From Halomonas zincidurans B6 (GTDB taxonomy: Bacteria; Pseudomonadota; Gammaproteobacteria; Pseudomonadales; Halomonadaceae), in NCBI RefSeq assembly GCF_000731955.1, contig NZ_JNCK01000001.1, positions 3,162,001 through 3,226,000 on the forward strand: a stretch of DNA of 64,000 bases, in the 5' to 3' direction. The translations under genes and the position numbers were made by a program. The notes under the pieces were generated by a model, which had not been told where the DNA came from, made no database searches, and saw nothing but the letters and a program-made list of their open reading frames with translations. Shown here one piece after another: positions 16,109 to 27,450 of this stretch (positions are counted from its first letter, which is position 1; each line of letters opens with the position of its first letter).

Positions 16109-16253
16109 GCAGATTACCTTTGTTCCGTTCTCTGAAAGCGGCCGCTACCCGGCCGGCCGTCAGCGATTATAGGCCAAGCCGGGCGTTACGCTATACGCCA
16201 AGGGTCGCGGCACTCTAACCGGGCTCCCAGGGTGGGGTATAGTAAGGCTGATA

Positions 16254-16821
16254 ATGGCAGCGAGCACAGAGGGCCGCCTCGGGCCGTTGATGATTCAGTT
16301 GCCGCGTGACTTCGGCCATGACGAGTTGCCCCGGTTGGCCGCATTGCTCGAGCGCTGGCCACGGAATATTCCCTGCGCCGTCGAGGTCAGGGCCAGTGGA
16401 TTTTTCCACAAGGGGGCTGGCGAACAGCAACTCAACCGCTTGTTGATAAGTCACGGCGTCGATCGTGTGATGCTCGACGTCAGGCCGCTGTTCTCGACAC
16501 CCTCCGGCAGCGACTCACGCCTGTTCAAGGCCCGGGATGAAAAGCCGCGACGCCCGCCACATGTGCTTTCCACGCCAGATCGGCCGATCGTCCGCTTTAT
16601 CGGACATCTTGACACGGCCATCAATCAGCGTTATTTCGCGCCCTGGATCGAGCGCCTTAGCCTGTGGATAAAACAGGGGAAAAGCCCTTTTCTCTTTGTG
16701 CATGCACCGGACAATCGCGAGGCGCCGCAGTTGGCAAGGCACTTTTATTCATGGCTCGCGAGCGGGCAGGCATTACCGGCACTTCCCGGTTCCCGGGGAG
16801 TATCAAACGTCGCTTTTCTAA
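16254..16821 (+). pseudogene. DUF72 (YecE-like) gene, 5'-truncated and frameshifted
   Basis: The readable part begins in the middle of the DUF72 barrel (GPLMIQLPRDFGHDELPRL) and keeps RVMLDVRPLF, RFIGH and FLFVHAPDN. About 90-100 N-terminal residues are missing and are not found upstream. The proper C-terminus, PVPGEYQTSLF and a stop at 16819-16821, is in another frame after a one-base shift near 16785; the open frame instead runs on to 16889 with unrelated residues. Both faults indicate a pseudogene. Confidence 0.72.
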
Positions 16822-16984
16822 GGCATCAAGGGAAAAGCGTGGGCTATCGGACTGGCCATCGGCCTCGTCATCGGATAGTTTTGTCGTGAACTTATGGCCG
16901 CGCAGCTTCAATTCGTGGCAACAACAAGACAAGCGTCGCCTCTCGATGAAGGATTGGCGACGATAGGCGATATCAGGGTACAAA

Positions 16985-18325
16985 ATGGCAAAAATCTCCC
17001 ACGCGCAGTGGTCCTCGAAGCTGACTTTCATACTGGCCGCCACGGGTTCCGCCGTCGGCCTGGGTAATATCTGGAAATTTCCCTATATGGTGGGCGAGAG
17101 CGGTGGCGCTGCCTTCGTGCTCGTCTACCTGATCTGTATCGCCTTGGTGGGCTTGCCCATTCTGGTCGCCGAATGGTTGATGGGCCGCCGCGGCCAGAAG
17201 AACCCCATCAATACCATGGCGGATCTGGCCGAGCGGGAAGGGCGCAGCAAGGCTTGGGTCCTGATGGGCATCAGCGGCGTGCTGGGGGCCTTCCTCATTC
17301 TGTCGTTCTATAGCGTGATCGGTGGCTGGTCGCTTTTCTACACGCTGGGCTCCGTCACCGGGTCCTTCAGCGGCCAGGATGCCGATGGCATCGGCGCGCT
17401 GTTCGACGATCTGCTGGCCAGTCCGGGAACGCTGCTGCTATGGCATTCGGTATTCATGGTGCTGGTCATCGGCATCGTTGCTCGCGGCGTGACCTTGGGC
17501 CTGGAGGGGGCGGTACGCACCCTGATGCCGGCTCTGGGCATCATATTGGTAGTGCTGGTGGGCTACGGTCTCTTTTCGGGCTATTTCGGCGAAGCCCTCG
17601 TCTTCATGTTCAACCCCGATTGGGGAGCACTGGACGGCGACGTGGTGCTGGCCGCCATGGGGCAGGCGTTCTTCACCCTGTCGCTGGGGATGGGCATCAT
17701 GATGGCTTACGGCTCCTATCTCGGAGCGGACGTCGACCTGCTCGGCACCGCCCGTACAGTGATCATCCTCGATACGCTGTTCGCCCTGATCGCGGGCCTG
17801 GCGATCTTCCCCATCGTGTTCGCCAACGGCCTCGATCCGAGTTCGGGGCCGGGCTTGATCTTCGTGACCCTGCCCCTGGCCTTCGGCAACATGACCGGTG
17901 GCGTGATCATCGGGCTGCTGTTCTTCCTGCTGCTCACCTTCGCGGCCTTGACCTCGGCGATCTCGCTGCTCGAACCGGTCGTGGAGACCGTCGAGGAGCG
18001 TACGCCGCTGTCCCGGGTCGGTGCGACGCTGGTGGCCGGAGCGGCGACCTGGGCCCTGGGCATCGCGGCGCTGCTCTCCTTCAATGCCTGGTCCGAGGTC
18101 AGCATTCTGGGGCTGAGCATCTTCGACTTCCTGGACACACTGACCAGCAAGTACCTGCTGCCCTTGACCGGCCTGCTGGCGGTGGTATTCGTCGGCTGGT
18201 TCCTGGATGGCGACAAGGTGCGCCGAGAGCTGAGACTCGGGGAGACCGGAAGCAAGTTGTGGACCTTGATCACCCGTTTTATTGCGCCCATCGGGGTCGT
18301 GGTGGTCTTTATCAGCAGTTTGTAG
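16985..18325 (+). CDS. Sodium-dependent transporter, NSS (SNF) family
   Basis: A 446-residue polytopic symporter of the neurotransmitter:sodium symporter family, which usually moves amino acids with Na+. The N-terminal SKLTFILAATGSAVGLGNIWKFPY signature (in blocks) carries the first Na+ and substrate site, and AALTSAISLLEPVVE matches the TM8 site. About eleven transmembrane helices fit the bacterial form. A clear hairpin follows the stop. The substrate cannot be read; the neighbours give no clue. Confidence 0.93.
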   Translation: MAKISHAQWSSKLTFILAATGSAVGLGNIWKFPYMVGESGGAAFVLVYLICIALVGLPILVAEWLMGRRGQKNPINTMADLAEREGRSKAWVLMGISGVLGAFLILSFYSVIGGWSLFYTLGSVTGSFSGQDADGIGALFDDLLASPGTLLLWHSVFMVLVIGIVARGVTLGLEGAVRTLMPALGIILVVLVGYGLFSGYFGEALVFMFNPDWGALDGDVVLAAMGQAFFTLSLGMGIMMAYGSYLGADVDLLGTARTVIILDTLFALIAGLAIFPIVFANGLDPSSGPGLIFVTLPLAFGNMTGGVIIGLLFFLLLTFAALTSAISLLEPVVETVEERTPLSRVGATLVAGAATWALGIAALLSFNAWSEVSILGLSIFDFLDTLTSKYLLPLTGLLAVVFVGWFLDGDKVRRELRLGETGSKLWTLITRFIAPIGVVVVFISSL

Positions 18326-18347
18326 GAGGGCGGACCAGCCCCGACAC

Positions 18348-18382
18348 GCCATTTCGGCCCCGACCGATCGGGCCGAAATGGC
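18348..18382. terminator. Hairpin after NSS transporter
   Basis: GCCATTTCGGCCC (18348-18360) pairs perfectly with 18370-18382 across a 9-base loop. It lies between the convergent transporter gene and the small gene at 18418, and could serve both strands. Confidence 0.75.
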
Positions 18383-18417
18383 AATGCCGAGCGTGGCGTC
18401 AGCGCGGCACGGCAGGA

Positions 18418-18618
18418 CTACTGCATGAGATCGTCGAAGTCGGCGATATCGCGCTCGAGACGCTTTATCTCGTTATGCATCTCGATGCCGCGGCGGGCCC
18501 TGAGATAACGGACGGTGGCGTTCTGCTTGCGCGATTCATGATCGGCGACTTCAAGGTCCATGAAAATGTCGAGGAGTTCACGTTTCACGGCGCCAAGCTG
18601 TTGCGTTGCGTTAGGCAT
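18418..18618 (-). CDS. Small conserved-looking hypothetical protein
   Basis: This 66-residue polar protein is predicted to be mostly helical (KRELLDIFMDLEVADHESRKQ, then ARRGIEMHNEIKRLERDIADFDDL as blocks). It has a strong AAAGGAGAG ribosome site, a convergent transporter downstream and hexR upstream in the opposite direction. I do not recognise a family with confidence. It could be one of the small helical accessory proteins common in gammaproteobacteria. Confidence 0.6.
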   Translation of the reverse strand: MPNATQQLGAVKRELLDIFMDLEVADHESRKQNATVRYLRARRGIEMHNEIKRLERDIADFDDLMQ

Positions 18619-18837
18619 GATCGACTCTCCTTTCTTCTTGCGGTGTCACTGTGACAGCTTTTTTACTATACCCCAGTTGACAAAACCGCGACATTGGCGT
18701 CCAAGAACGCGTTTTAACGCTTGATTGCCGGTGCAGGGTCGGTCAGCCTGAGCGGACGCGATCGCGACCCGGCGGCTGCCTTCCGTTCGTCAGGGCGCTA
18801 CTTTCCATGCCGCAAGGCCATCACCGAGGAGCCCGCC

Positions 18838-19695
18838 GTGAGCCGTGCCCTGTTCGATGAAATGAGACGTCGCATGGAGCTGTTCCGGCGCTCCGAGCAG
18901 AAGGTCGCGCGCTTCGTGCTGCGCAATCCCGATGAAGTGATCCACATGCGCATCGTCGATCTGGCTACCGAAGCCAAGGTCAGCGAGCCGACGGTGGTGC
19001 GTTTCTGTCGCGCGCTGGGCTGCGACGGCTTCCAGGACTTCAAGCTCAAGCTGGCGCAGATGCTGGCCACCGGCAGCCAGTTCGCGCAGTTCTCGATGAA
19101 CGACAGCGACAGCGTCGCCGAGTTTTCCCACAGCATCTTCGATTCCACCGTGGGCACGCTGCTGTCGATACGCGATCGCCTCGACAACGAGGCGCTGGGC
19201 CGCGCGGTCAACGCCCTGGCGATGGCCAACCGGGTGGAATTCTATGGCTTCGGGGCGTCGGGGGCGGTGGCCTTCGATGCCCAGCACAAGTTCTTCCGCC
19301 TGCAGATCTCGACATCGGCCTATGCCGACCCGCACATGCAGAACATGTCGGCGGCGACCCTCAAGGAGGGCGACGTGGTGGTGGCCATCTCGCAGACCGG
19401 GCGCACCCGGGCGCTGGTCGACAGCGTGCGCCTGGCGCGCGAGACCGGGGCCACGGTGATCGGCCTGTGTCCCAGCGCTACGCCGCTGGCCGAGGAAGTC
19501 GGCCTGCCGCTGTATATCGACGTCCACGAGGACACCGAGATCTACACGCCGATGAGCTCGCGCATCGCTCATCTGGTGCTGATCGACGTGCTGGCGGTGG
19601 GCGTGGCCAAGACCCGCGGGCCGCATCTCACCGAGCAACTCAAGGCGGTCAAGCGCAGCCTCAATCCGCTGCGCTTTCCCGAACAGGAATCATAA
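18838..19695 (+). CDS. hexR: MurR/RpiR family transcriptional regulator, HexR-like
   Basis: A 285-residue regulator with an N-terminal HTH_6 domain (SEQKVARFVLRNPDEVIHM, then LATEAKVSEPTVVRFCRALGCDGFQDFKLKLAQ as blocks) and a C-terminal SIS sugar-phosphate domain (EFYGFGASGAVAFDAQHKF, VVAISQTGRTRALVDSVRLA). HexR represses Entner-Doudoroff and central carbon genes and is released by KDPG. The GTG at 18838 follows GAGGAG and gives the usual family length; a longer frame from 18721 adds residues unlike HexR. The typical neighbours zwf and edd are absent, which weakens the symbol slightly. Confidence 0.85.
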   Translation: MSRALFDEMRRRMELFRRSEQKVARFVLRNPDEVIHMRIVDLATEAKVSEPTVVRFCRALGCDGFQDFKLKLAQMLATGSQFAQFSMNDSDSVAEFSHSIFDSTVGTLLSIRDRLDNEALGRAVNALAMANRVEFYGFGASGAVAFDAQHKFFRLQISTSAYADPHMQNMSAATLKEGDVVVAISQTGRTRALVDSVRLARETGATVIGLCPSATPLAEEVGLPLYIDVHEDTEIYTPMSSRIAHLVLIDVLAVGVAKTRGPHLTEQLKAVKRSLNPLRFPEQES

Positions 19696-19728
19696 GCTGT
19701 AAGCTATAAGCTATAAGCTATAAGCTAT
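19694..19728. repeat. Heptamer array, AAGCTAT x5
   Basis: Five tandem copies of AAGCTRT (the first AAGCTGT, then four AAGCTAT) begin at the hexR stop codon. The related array at 19755 is in inverse orientation. Confidence 0.93.
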
Positions 19729-19754
19729 ATGTTAAAACCTGGCACAAGCTACAT

Positions 19755-19877
<123 letters not shown>

Positions 19878-19938
19878 CCCCGCCGAAGGCGGCGGATATG
19901 CTAAGCTGGGCGTCCATTTCGACACCCCGAACATTCCC

Positions 19939-22176
19939 ATGGACGACGTTTCGCCGGGCGACGTTTCGCCGCTTCTCGACGCTCTCAACCCTGCCCAGCG
20001 CGAGGCCGTCAGCGCACCGATGGGCAACATGCTGGTGCTGGCCGGCGCCGGCTCGGGCAAGACCCGGGTGCTGGTTCACCGCATCGCCTGGCTGATGCAG
20101 GTCGAGCAGCTCTCGCCCTACGCGATTCTCGCCGTGACCTTCACCAACAAGGCGGCCCGCGAGATGCGCACCCGCCTCGAGGCGCTGCTGGGCCTGTCGT
20201 TGCGCAACATCTGGGTCGGCACCTTCCACTCCATCGCCCATCGCCTGCTGCGCACCCACTGGCAGGACGCGAGGCTGCCCCAGCACTTCCAGATCATCGA
20301 TAGCGACGACCAGCTGCGCCTGATCAAGCGGCTGCTCAAGGACCACGACATCGACGACGAGCGCTATCCGCCGCGTCAGGTCCAGCATTTCATCTCGGGC
20401 TGCAAGGAGGAGGGCCTGCGTGCGCACCAGGTGCAGACCCACGGCGACGTCTACCTGGGCCAGATGGTCGAACTCTACGAGCGCTACCAGCTGACCTGCG
20501 AGCGCGGCGGGCTGGTCGACTTCGGCGAACTGCTGCTCAGAAGCCTCGAGCTGTTGCGCGACAATCCGCGGCTGCTGGCCCACTACCGCGAGCGCTTCGC
20601 CCACCTGCTGGTCGACGAGTTCCAGGACACCAACACCCTGCAGTACGCCTGGCTCAAGCTGCTGGCCGGCGACAGCGCCGGGCTCACCGTGGTCGGCGAT
20701 GACGATCAGTCGATCTACGGCTGGCGCGGGGCACGGGTCGAGAACATCCGCCGCTTCGAGCAGGAGTTCGCCAATACCCGTACCGTGCGTCTCGAGCAGA
20801 ACTACCGCTCGACCAGCGCGATCCTCGATGCCGCCAACGCGCTGATCAGCCACAATGCCGGGCGCATGGGCAAGGAGCTGTGGACCGCCGGCGCCAAGGG
20901 CGAGCCGATCTCGGTGTATGCCGGCGTCAACGACCTGGACGAGGCGCGCTTCATCGTCGACACCATCAAGGCCAAGCTCGACGAGGGCTTCAATCGCCGC
21001 GAAGTGGCGATCCTGTATCGCTCCAATGCCCAGTCGCGGGTGCTCGAGGAGACACTGATCCGCCAGGGCATGCCGTATCGCATCTACGGCGGCCAGCGCT
21101 TCTACGAGCGCCTGGAGATCAAGAACGCACTGGCCTACCTGCGCCTGCTGATCAACCGCGAGGACGACGCCTCGCTGGAGCGAGTGATCAACGTGCCGGC
21201 GCGCGGCATCGGCACCCGCACCGTGGAGATCCTGCGCGAGCGGGCCCGCGATCACGGCGTCTCGCTGTGGCAGGCGCTGCATGACAGCGTCAGCGACGGC
21301 ACCTGCAAGGGCCGCGCCGGCAACGCGCTCACGGCGTTCGCCAACCTGATCGAGCGTCTCGACAACGAGACCGCGGGAATGGCGCTTTACGAGATCATCA
21401 CCCACGTCAACGCGGTCACCGGGCTGATCGAGCACCACCGCAGCGATAAGGGCGAGAAGGGCAGTCAGTCCAAAGGAGAAATGCGGGTCGAGAACCTCGA
21501 GGAACTGGTCAACGCCGCGCGGGCCTTCACCCAGGGCGACGCCATGAACCTCGCGGAAGTCGGCGAGGGCAGCGCGGCGCTTGCGCCGTTTCTTGCCGAG
21601 GCGGCGCTCAACGCCGGCGATCACGAGGCCGACGAGTTCGAGGACTGCGTGCAGTTGATGACCCTGCACTCGGCCAAGGGTCTGGAGTTCCCCATCGTGT
21701 TCGTCGCCGGCGTCGAGGAAGGGCTGTTCCCGCACAAGATGTCGCTGGAAGAGCCGGGGCGCCTCGAGGAGGAGCGCCGGTTGTGCTACGTCGGCGTGAC
21801 CCGCGCCATGCACAAGCTCTACCTGACCCACGCCGAGATGCGTCGCCTGCATGGCAAGGAAACCTTCCAGCGCCCGTCGCGATTCATCCGCGAACTGCCC
21901 GAGGAACTGCTCGAGGAGGTGCGCCTGCGCGGCCAGATCTCGCGTCCGGTCACCGCGACGCGCGCGGGGCGCGGCCTGTCGCAGCAGACCACGGTCTCGG
22001 CCGGCGACGACCTGCCCGCGCTGTCGCTGGGCCAGCGGGTCAGCCATCCGCTGTTCGGCGAAGGCGTGATCCTCAATGCCGAGGGTCAGGGCGAGCGGGC
22101 CCGGGTTCACGTCAGCTTCGAGGGCGAAGGCGACAAGTGGCTGGTGCTGGGCTTCGCCAAGTTGACGCCGCTCTGA
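19939..22176 (+). CDS. uvrD: DNA helicase II (UvrD/Rep family)
   Basis: A 745-residue SF1A 3'-5' helicase used in nucleotide excision and mismatch repair. Motifs in order: Walker A AGAGSGKT (35-42), Ia TFTNKAAREM, II LVDEFQDTN, III VGDDDQSIYGWRGA, IV EQNYRST, V TLHSAKGLEF and VI VGVTRAM. The C-terminal GQRVSHPLFGEGVILN is the UvrD tail. The ATG at 19939 matches the family N-terminus. The frame is open further upstream only because the heptamer array reads as an artificial GLRL repeat without stops. The nearby array makes altered transcription plausible. Confidence 0.93.
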   Translation: MDDVSPGDVSPLLDALNPAQREAVSAPMGNMLVLAGAGSGKTRVLVHRIAWLMQVEQLSPYAILAVTFTNKAAREMRTRLEALLGLSLRNIWVGTFHSIAHRLLRTHWQDARLPQHFQIIDSDDQLRLIKRLLKDHDIDDERYPPRQVQHFISGCKEEGLRAHQVQTHGDVYLGQMVELYERYQLTCERGGLVDFGELLLRSLELLRDNPRLLAHYRERFAHLLVDEFQDTNTLQYAWLKLLAGDSAGLTVVGDDDQSIYGWRGARVENIRRFEQEFANTRTVRLEQNYRSTSAILDAANALISHNAGRMGKELWTAGAKGEPISVYAGVNDLDEARFIVDTIKAKLDEGFNRREVAILYRSNAQSRVLEETLIRQGMPYRIYGGQRFYERLEIKNALAYLRLLINREDDASLERVINVPARGIGTRTVEILRERARDHGVSLWQALHDSVSDGTCKGRAGNALTAFANLIERLDNETAGMALYEIITHVNAVTGLIEHHRSDKGEKGSQSKGEMRVENLEELVNAARAFTQGDAMNLAEVGEGSAALAPFLAEAALNAGDHEADEFEDCVQLMTLHSAKGLEFPIVFVAGVEEGLFPHKMSLEEPGRLEEERRLCYVGVTRAMHKLYLTHAEMRRLHGKETFQRPSRFIRELPEELLEEVRLRGQISRPVTATRAGRGLSQQTTVSAGDDLPALSLGQRVSHPLFGEGVILNAEGQGERARVHVSFEGEGDKWLVLGFAKLTPL

Positions 22177-22296
22177 CGCCATGCCCAGACGCCGCCTATT
22201 CGCTTGCCCCTGAAAACGCCCTTCGCGCATACTCCGAAACGGAGCTTTGCGCCCCTCGGGGGCCAAACAGAACAATCACCTGGAGTCACGCCCGTG

Positions 22297-23385
22297 ATGC
22301 AACGTCGCAAGTTTCTTACCGCGCTCGGCGCCGGTGCCGCCGGCGCGGTCGCCGCCCCCTTCGTTTCCACCGCTCGCGCGCAGGACACCGTGCGCTGGAA
22401 GATGGTCACCTCCTGGCCCAAGAATTTTCCGGCGCTGGGTACCGGCGCCAACGATTTCGCCAAGCGCATCGGCGAGCTGTCCGGCGGACGCATGCAGGTC
22501 GATGTCTATGGCGCCGGCGAGATGGTTCCCGCCCTGGAAGTGTTCGACGCGGTGTCGTCGGGCACCGCACAAATGGGCCACTCGGCCTCCTACTATTGGC
22601 TCGGCAAGGTTCCGGCGGCGCAATATTTCACCGCCGTGCCGTTCGGCATGAACACCACCGAAACCAACGCCTGGCTGTACCAGGGCGGCGGCTTGAAACT
22701 GTGGGACGACCTCTACGCCGAGTACAATCTCAAGCCGTTCGCGGTGGGCAACACCGGCACTCAGATGGCCGGCTGGTTCAAGCAGGAGATCGACTCGCTG
22801 GAGGACATGCAGGGGCTCAAGATCCGCCTTCCCGGGCTTGCCGGCGAGGTCATGAACCGCATCGGCGCCACGGCGCTGACCATTCCCGGTTCGGAGATCT
22901 TCACCTCGATGCAGACCGGCGTGCTCGACGCCGCCGACTGGGTAGGGCCCTACAACGACCTGGCCTTCGGTCTGTATCAGGTTGCTGACTACTACTACAC
23001 CTCGGCATGGAACGAGCCCAGCGCGATACTCGAGGGAACCGTCAATCTCGAGGCCTGGCAAGCGCTGCCCGACGATCTCAAGATCGTGGTCGCCGAGGCG
23101 GCGCGCAGCGCCAATCTGGCGATGATCGATGAATTCACATTGCGCAACGCCGAGGCGCTCAAGACGCTGGTCGACGAGCATGGCGTCAAGCTGCGCTCGC
23201 TGCCCGACGACGTGCTCAAGGCGCTGTACGGGGCCTCGCAGAAGGTGCTCGAGAAGCAGGCGGCAAGCGATCCCGCCTCGGCCAAGATCTATGAGTCGTA
23301 TCGCGCCTTCCAGCAGCGCATTCGGCCGTACACCGATATCGGCGAGTTCGCCTATCTCAAGAACCGCGCCTTGGTGCGCGGCTAG
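22297..23385 (+). CDS. TRAP transporter solute-binding protein, TakP/DctP family
   Basis: A 362-residue periplasmic binding protein exported by the Tat pathway: QRRKFLTALGAGAAGAV followed by a cleavage site around ARAQD. The mature part has WKMVTSWPKNFP, GGRMQVDVYGAGEMVPALEV and the TRAP signature region MQGLKIRLPGLAGEVMNRIG (as blocks). The class resembles alpha-keto acid binding proteins such as TakP. No membrane subunits (DctQ/DctM) lie next to it, so it is an orphan and may serve a transporter elsewhere. A GTG at 22294 is an equally placed start. Confidence 0.9.
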   Translation: MQRRKFLTALGAGAAGAVAAPFVSTARAQDTVRWKMVTSWPKNFPALGTGANDFAKRIGELSGGRMQVDVYGAGEMVPALEVFDAVSSGTAQMGHSASYYWLGKVPAAQYFTAVPFGMNTTETNAWLYQGGGLKLWDDLYAEYNLKPFAVGNTGTQMAGWFKQEIDSLEDMQGLKIRLPGLAGEVMNRIGATALTIPGSEIFTSMQTGVLDAADWVGPYNDLAFGLYQVADYYYTSAWNEPSAILEGTVNLEAWQALPDDLKIVVAEAARSANLAMIDEFTLRNAEALKTLVDEHGVKLRSLPDDVLKALYGASQKVLEKQAASDPASAKIYESYRAFQQRIRPYTDIGEFAYLKNRALVRG

Positions 23386-23395
23386 GCGGCCGGGG

Positions 23396-23803
23396 TCAGG
23401 GCTCGGTCGGTACCGCGCGGATGCGCCCGTTGTCGTCCAGCGCGACCATCACGAAGCGTGCCTCGGTAACCTTGTAGAGCTCGTCGGGGTTGCGTTCGTG
23501 GGGCGAGCGTATCCATACCTCGGCATCGATGGTGATCGAGCTGTGACCGATATCGCGCACGGCGGTGAAGATGTTGACCACCGAGCCGATACGCACCGGG
23601 CACAGAAAATCCATCGATTCGACGGCCACCGTGGCGGTGCGCCCATGGGCCAGGCGGCCGGCGCACAGCTCGGCGGCCTGGTCCATTTGATCGATCAACC
23701 AGCCGCCGCTGATATCGCCGTAGAAATTGGTGTCCTGGCGCCGCGCCAGGACCTTCAGGGTCAGATCGCCCTGCGGGGCCGGTACGTCATCGAGGTCGGT
23801 CAT
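23396..23803 (-). CDS. Acyl-CoA thioesterase, YciA/hotdog family
   Basis: A 135-residue hotdog-fold thioesterase that hydrolyses acyl-CoA. The helix region DTNFYGDISGGWLIDQMDQAAELCAG (in blocks) and AVESMDFLCPVRIGSVVNI are typical of YciA and related enzymes. The ATG at 23803 follows AGGAGCGAGC; a longer in-frame start at 23836 has none. It converges on the TRAP gene with only 10 bp between stops. Confidence 0.88.
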   Translation of the reverse strand: MTDLDDVPAPQGDLTLKVLARRQDTNFYGDISGGWLIDQMDQAAELCAGRLAHGRTATVAVESMDFLCPVRIGSVVNIFTAVRDIGHSSITIDAEVWIRSPHERNPDELYKVTEARFVMVALDDNGRIRAVPTEP

Positions 23804-24130
23804 GCTCGCTCCTATCCAGCGCTTGTTGTTATCCACCTGCTCGGCCTCATCTTAAACGGCGGGCGGCCCGCTCGACCACTCTCCCATCGGCCCCGGCGAC
23901 GTGGCAAGTGCGCTGCCACTGGTGTCGACGGTGATCGGGGCTTAACCTGACTGCAATATTTCTGCGGCAACATCTGCGGGCACATCACCGTGGCCTGCAT
24001 CGCGAGGAGCTTCGCTAGCGTTGTCTGACATCCACAGCTGTCCACTCATTCGCGCCTGACGCGCACCGAAAATTACATCACCGGCCGCCTGAACTGAGCG
24101 TTTACAAACCCTCGCGGCCCCGGAGGAAAC
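23804..24130. other. Intergenic region upstream of phoU
   Basis: This 327-bp gap separates the divergent thioesterase and phoU genes. A dyad GTGGCA-N7-TGCCAC is visible near 23900. I searched for an 11-bp-spaced Pho box and did not find a convincing one. No gene is supported. Confidence 0.5.
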
Positions 24131-24859
24131 ATGGATATCACCAGCGATACTCACAGTCAGCACATTTCCAACCAGTTCAACCAGGAGCTCGAGGCGCTCA
24201 AGACCCATTTGATGGCGATGGGCGGGCTGGTCGAGAAGCAGGTCCAGGACGCCATCTCGGCGCTGCTCGAGGGCGACAGCCGGCTGGCCGAGCAGGTCCG
24301 CGACAACGACACCGCGGTCAACGACATGCAGCTCAGGATCGACGAGGAGTGCACCCGGGTGCTGGCGCGCCGCCAGCCGGCGGCCTCCGACCTGCGCCTG
24401 GTGCTGGCGGTGATTCGCGCCACCTCGGATCTCGAGCGGATCGGCGACGAGGCCAACAAGATCGCCCGCAACGCGCTGGCACTGGCCGAATCGGGGCGCT
24501 CGGCGCGCGGCTTCGTCGAAGTCCGCCACATCAGCGAGCACGTGCGCGGCATGGTCCGCGACGCGCTGACCGCCTTCGCCCGTTTCGATACCGAACTGGC
24601 GCTCAAGGTGGTCCGCGAGGACGACGCGGTGGACAGCGAATACACCTCGGCGATGCGCTCGCTGGTGACCTTCATGATGGAGGACCCGCGCTCGATCACC
24701 TCGATCTTGAGCGTGATGTGGATCCTGCGCGCGCTGGAGCGCATCGGCGATCACGCCGACAATCTCGCCGAGTACGTCATCTACCTGGTCAAGGGCCTGG
24801 ACATTCGCCATAGCGACGTCGGCGCGCTTGACGAGCAGGGGTTGGGCAGTAAAGGTTAG
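24131..24859 (+). CDS. phoU: Phosphate signalling protein PhoU
   Basis: A 242-residue cytoplasmic protein with two three-helix PhoU repeats (about 15-110 and 120-220). It links the Pst transporter to PhoR and dampens Pho signalling when phosphate is plentiful. The repeats carry metal-binding patterns such as DLERIGDEANKIAR and ALERIGDHADNLAEYV. The pstSCAB genes are not adjacent, and phoBR lie 9 kb away. A CCGGAGGAAAC ribosome site precedes the ATG. Confidence 0.94.
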   Translation: MDITSDTHSQHISNQFNQELEALKTHLMAMGGLVEKQVQDAISALLEGDSRLAEQVRDNDTAVNDMQLRIDEECTRVLARRQPAASDLRLVLAVIRATSDLERIGDEANKIARNALALAESGRSARGFVEVRHISEHVRGMVRDALTAFARFDTELALKVVREDDAVDSEYTSAMRSLVTFMMEDPRSITSILSVMWILRALERIGDHADNLAEYVIYLVKGLDIRHSDVGALDEQGLGSKG

Positions 24860-24916
24860 GCCTCGTCCGCCGCCGCGCTGGCGGCCTACTTGTACGTCGG
24901 CCTACGGATCGCTGTC

Positions 24917-25642
24917 ATGCTCAACGCCTTTGGCGCCCTGGCGCAGGGCACCCGGCTGGTACTCTCGCCGGGCCTGCGCCGTTACGTGTTTCTGCCGGTC
25001 GTCGCCAACCTGGCGCTCTACGTCGGCACCATCGTCTATCTGCTGAACAATTTCGGCGGCTGGCTCGATTACTGGATGCTCAAGGTGCCGGGCTGGCTCA
25101 GCTGGCTCGAGTGGCTGATCTGGCCGCTGCTGGTGGTCAGCCTGGTGGTGGTGGCGTTCTTCACCTTCACGCTGGTCTCCAGCCTGATCGCCGCGCCGTT
25201 CTACGGCTTTCTCGCCGAGAAGGTCGAGATCCGGCTCACTGGCCAACCGCCCGTCGACGAGCGCAGCCTGATGCGCGGCGGGCTCGACGCGCTGGGCCGC
25301 GAACTCATCAAGCTGGGTTACATCCTGCCGCGCATGGCGCTGCTGTTCCTGATCGGCTTCGTGCCCGGACTCAACCTGGCGATGCCGTTCCTGTGGGCGG
25401 CGTTTTCGGCGTGGATGATGGCGATCACCTACCTCGATTACCCCATGGACAACAATCGCGTGGCCTTCGCCGACATGCGCCGCCGGCTGCGCGCGCGCTG
25501 GTGGCCGACGCTGACCTTCGGTGGCTGGGTGCTGGCGGCGACCTGGCTGCCGCTGATCAATCTGATACTGCTGCCCGGCGCGGTGGCCGGGGCGGTGTTG
25601 ATGTGGCAGCAGCACTATCGCCAGCTGCCGGTGCGTACGTGA
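24917..25642 (+). CDS. cysZ: Sulfate transporter CysZ
   Basis: A 241-residue inner-membrane protein of the CysZ/EI24 family, which imports sulfate for cysteine synthesis. GTRLVLSPGLRRYVFLPVVANL opens the protein as in CysZ (in two blocks), followed by membrane helices and a soluble central part (PFYGFLAEKVEIRLTGQPP). The ATG at 24917 fits the family; a TTG at 24890 would add nine residues. Confidence 0.88.
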   Translation: MLNAFGALAQGTRLVLSPGLRRYVFLPVVANLALYVGTIVYLLNNFGGWLDYWMLKVPGWLSWLEWLIWPLLVVSLVVVAFFTFTLVSSLIAAPFYGFLAEKVEIRLTGQPPVDERSLMRGGLDALGRELIKLGYILPRMALLFLIGFVPGLNLAMPFLWAAFSAWMMAITYLDYPMDNNRVAFADMRRRLRARWWPTLTFGGWVLAATWLPLINLILLPGAVAGAVLMWQQHYRQLPVRT

Positions 25643-25878
25643 GTCACTAGCTTACTTTCGAACTCGGCTCGGCCATGCTCGGGGCGGTCATCAACGCGCT
25701 TGGATGCACGTCCATGCGCGATCCATAGCGTGTGCGCCTTGCCTATGCCTGCCTGAAGGCTTTCTGGCGTTTCGACGGGCTCCCGGAGCCTCGAGCATTT
25801 CCGCTATACTCCAGGCATTTTTTCTTACCGCGGCCGGGCACCGCGCCGGCCGGATTTTCACAGAGAGCAGTCACCGTC

Positions 25879-27439
<1,561 letters not shown>

Positions 27440-27450
<11 letters not shown>

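Noticed and set aside
16822..16889. C-terminal continuation of the DUF72 open frame
   Set aside because: It is out-of-frame read-through; the true C-terminus with its stop lies in another frame at 16819-16821.
23804..24130. Pho box upstream of phoU
   Set aside because: Single CTGTC-like words occur but not with an 11-bp period.
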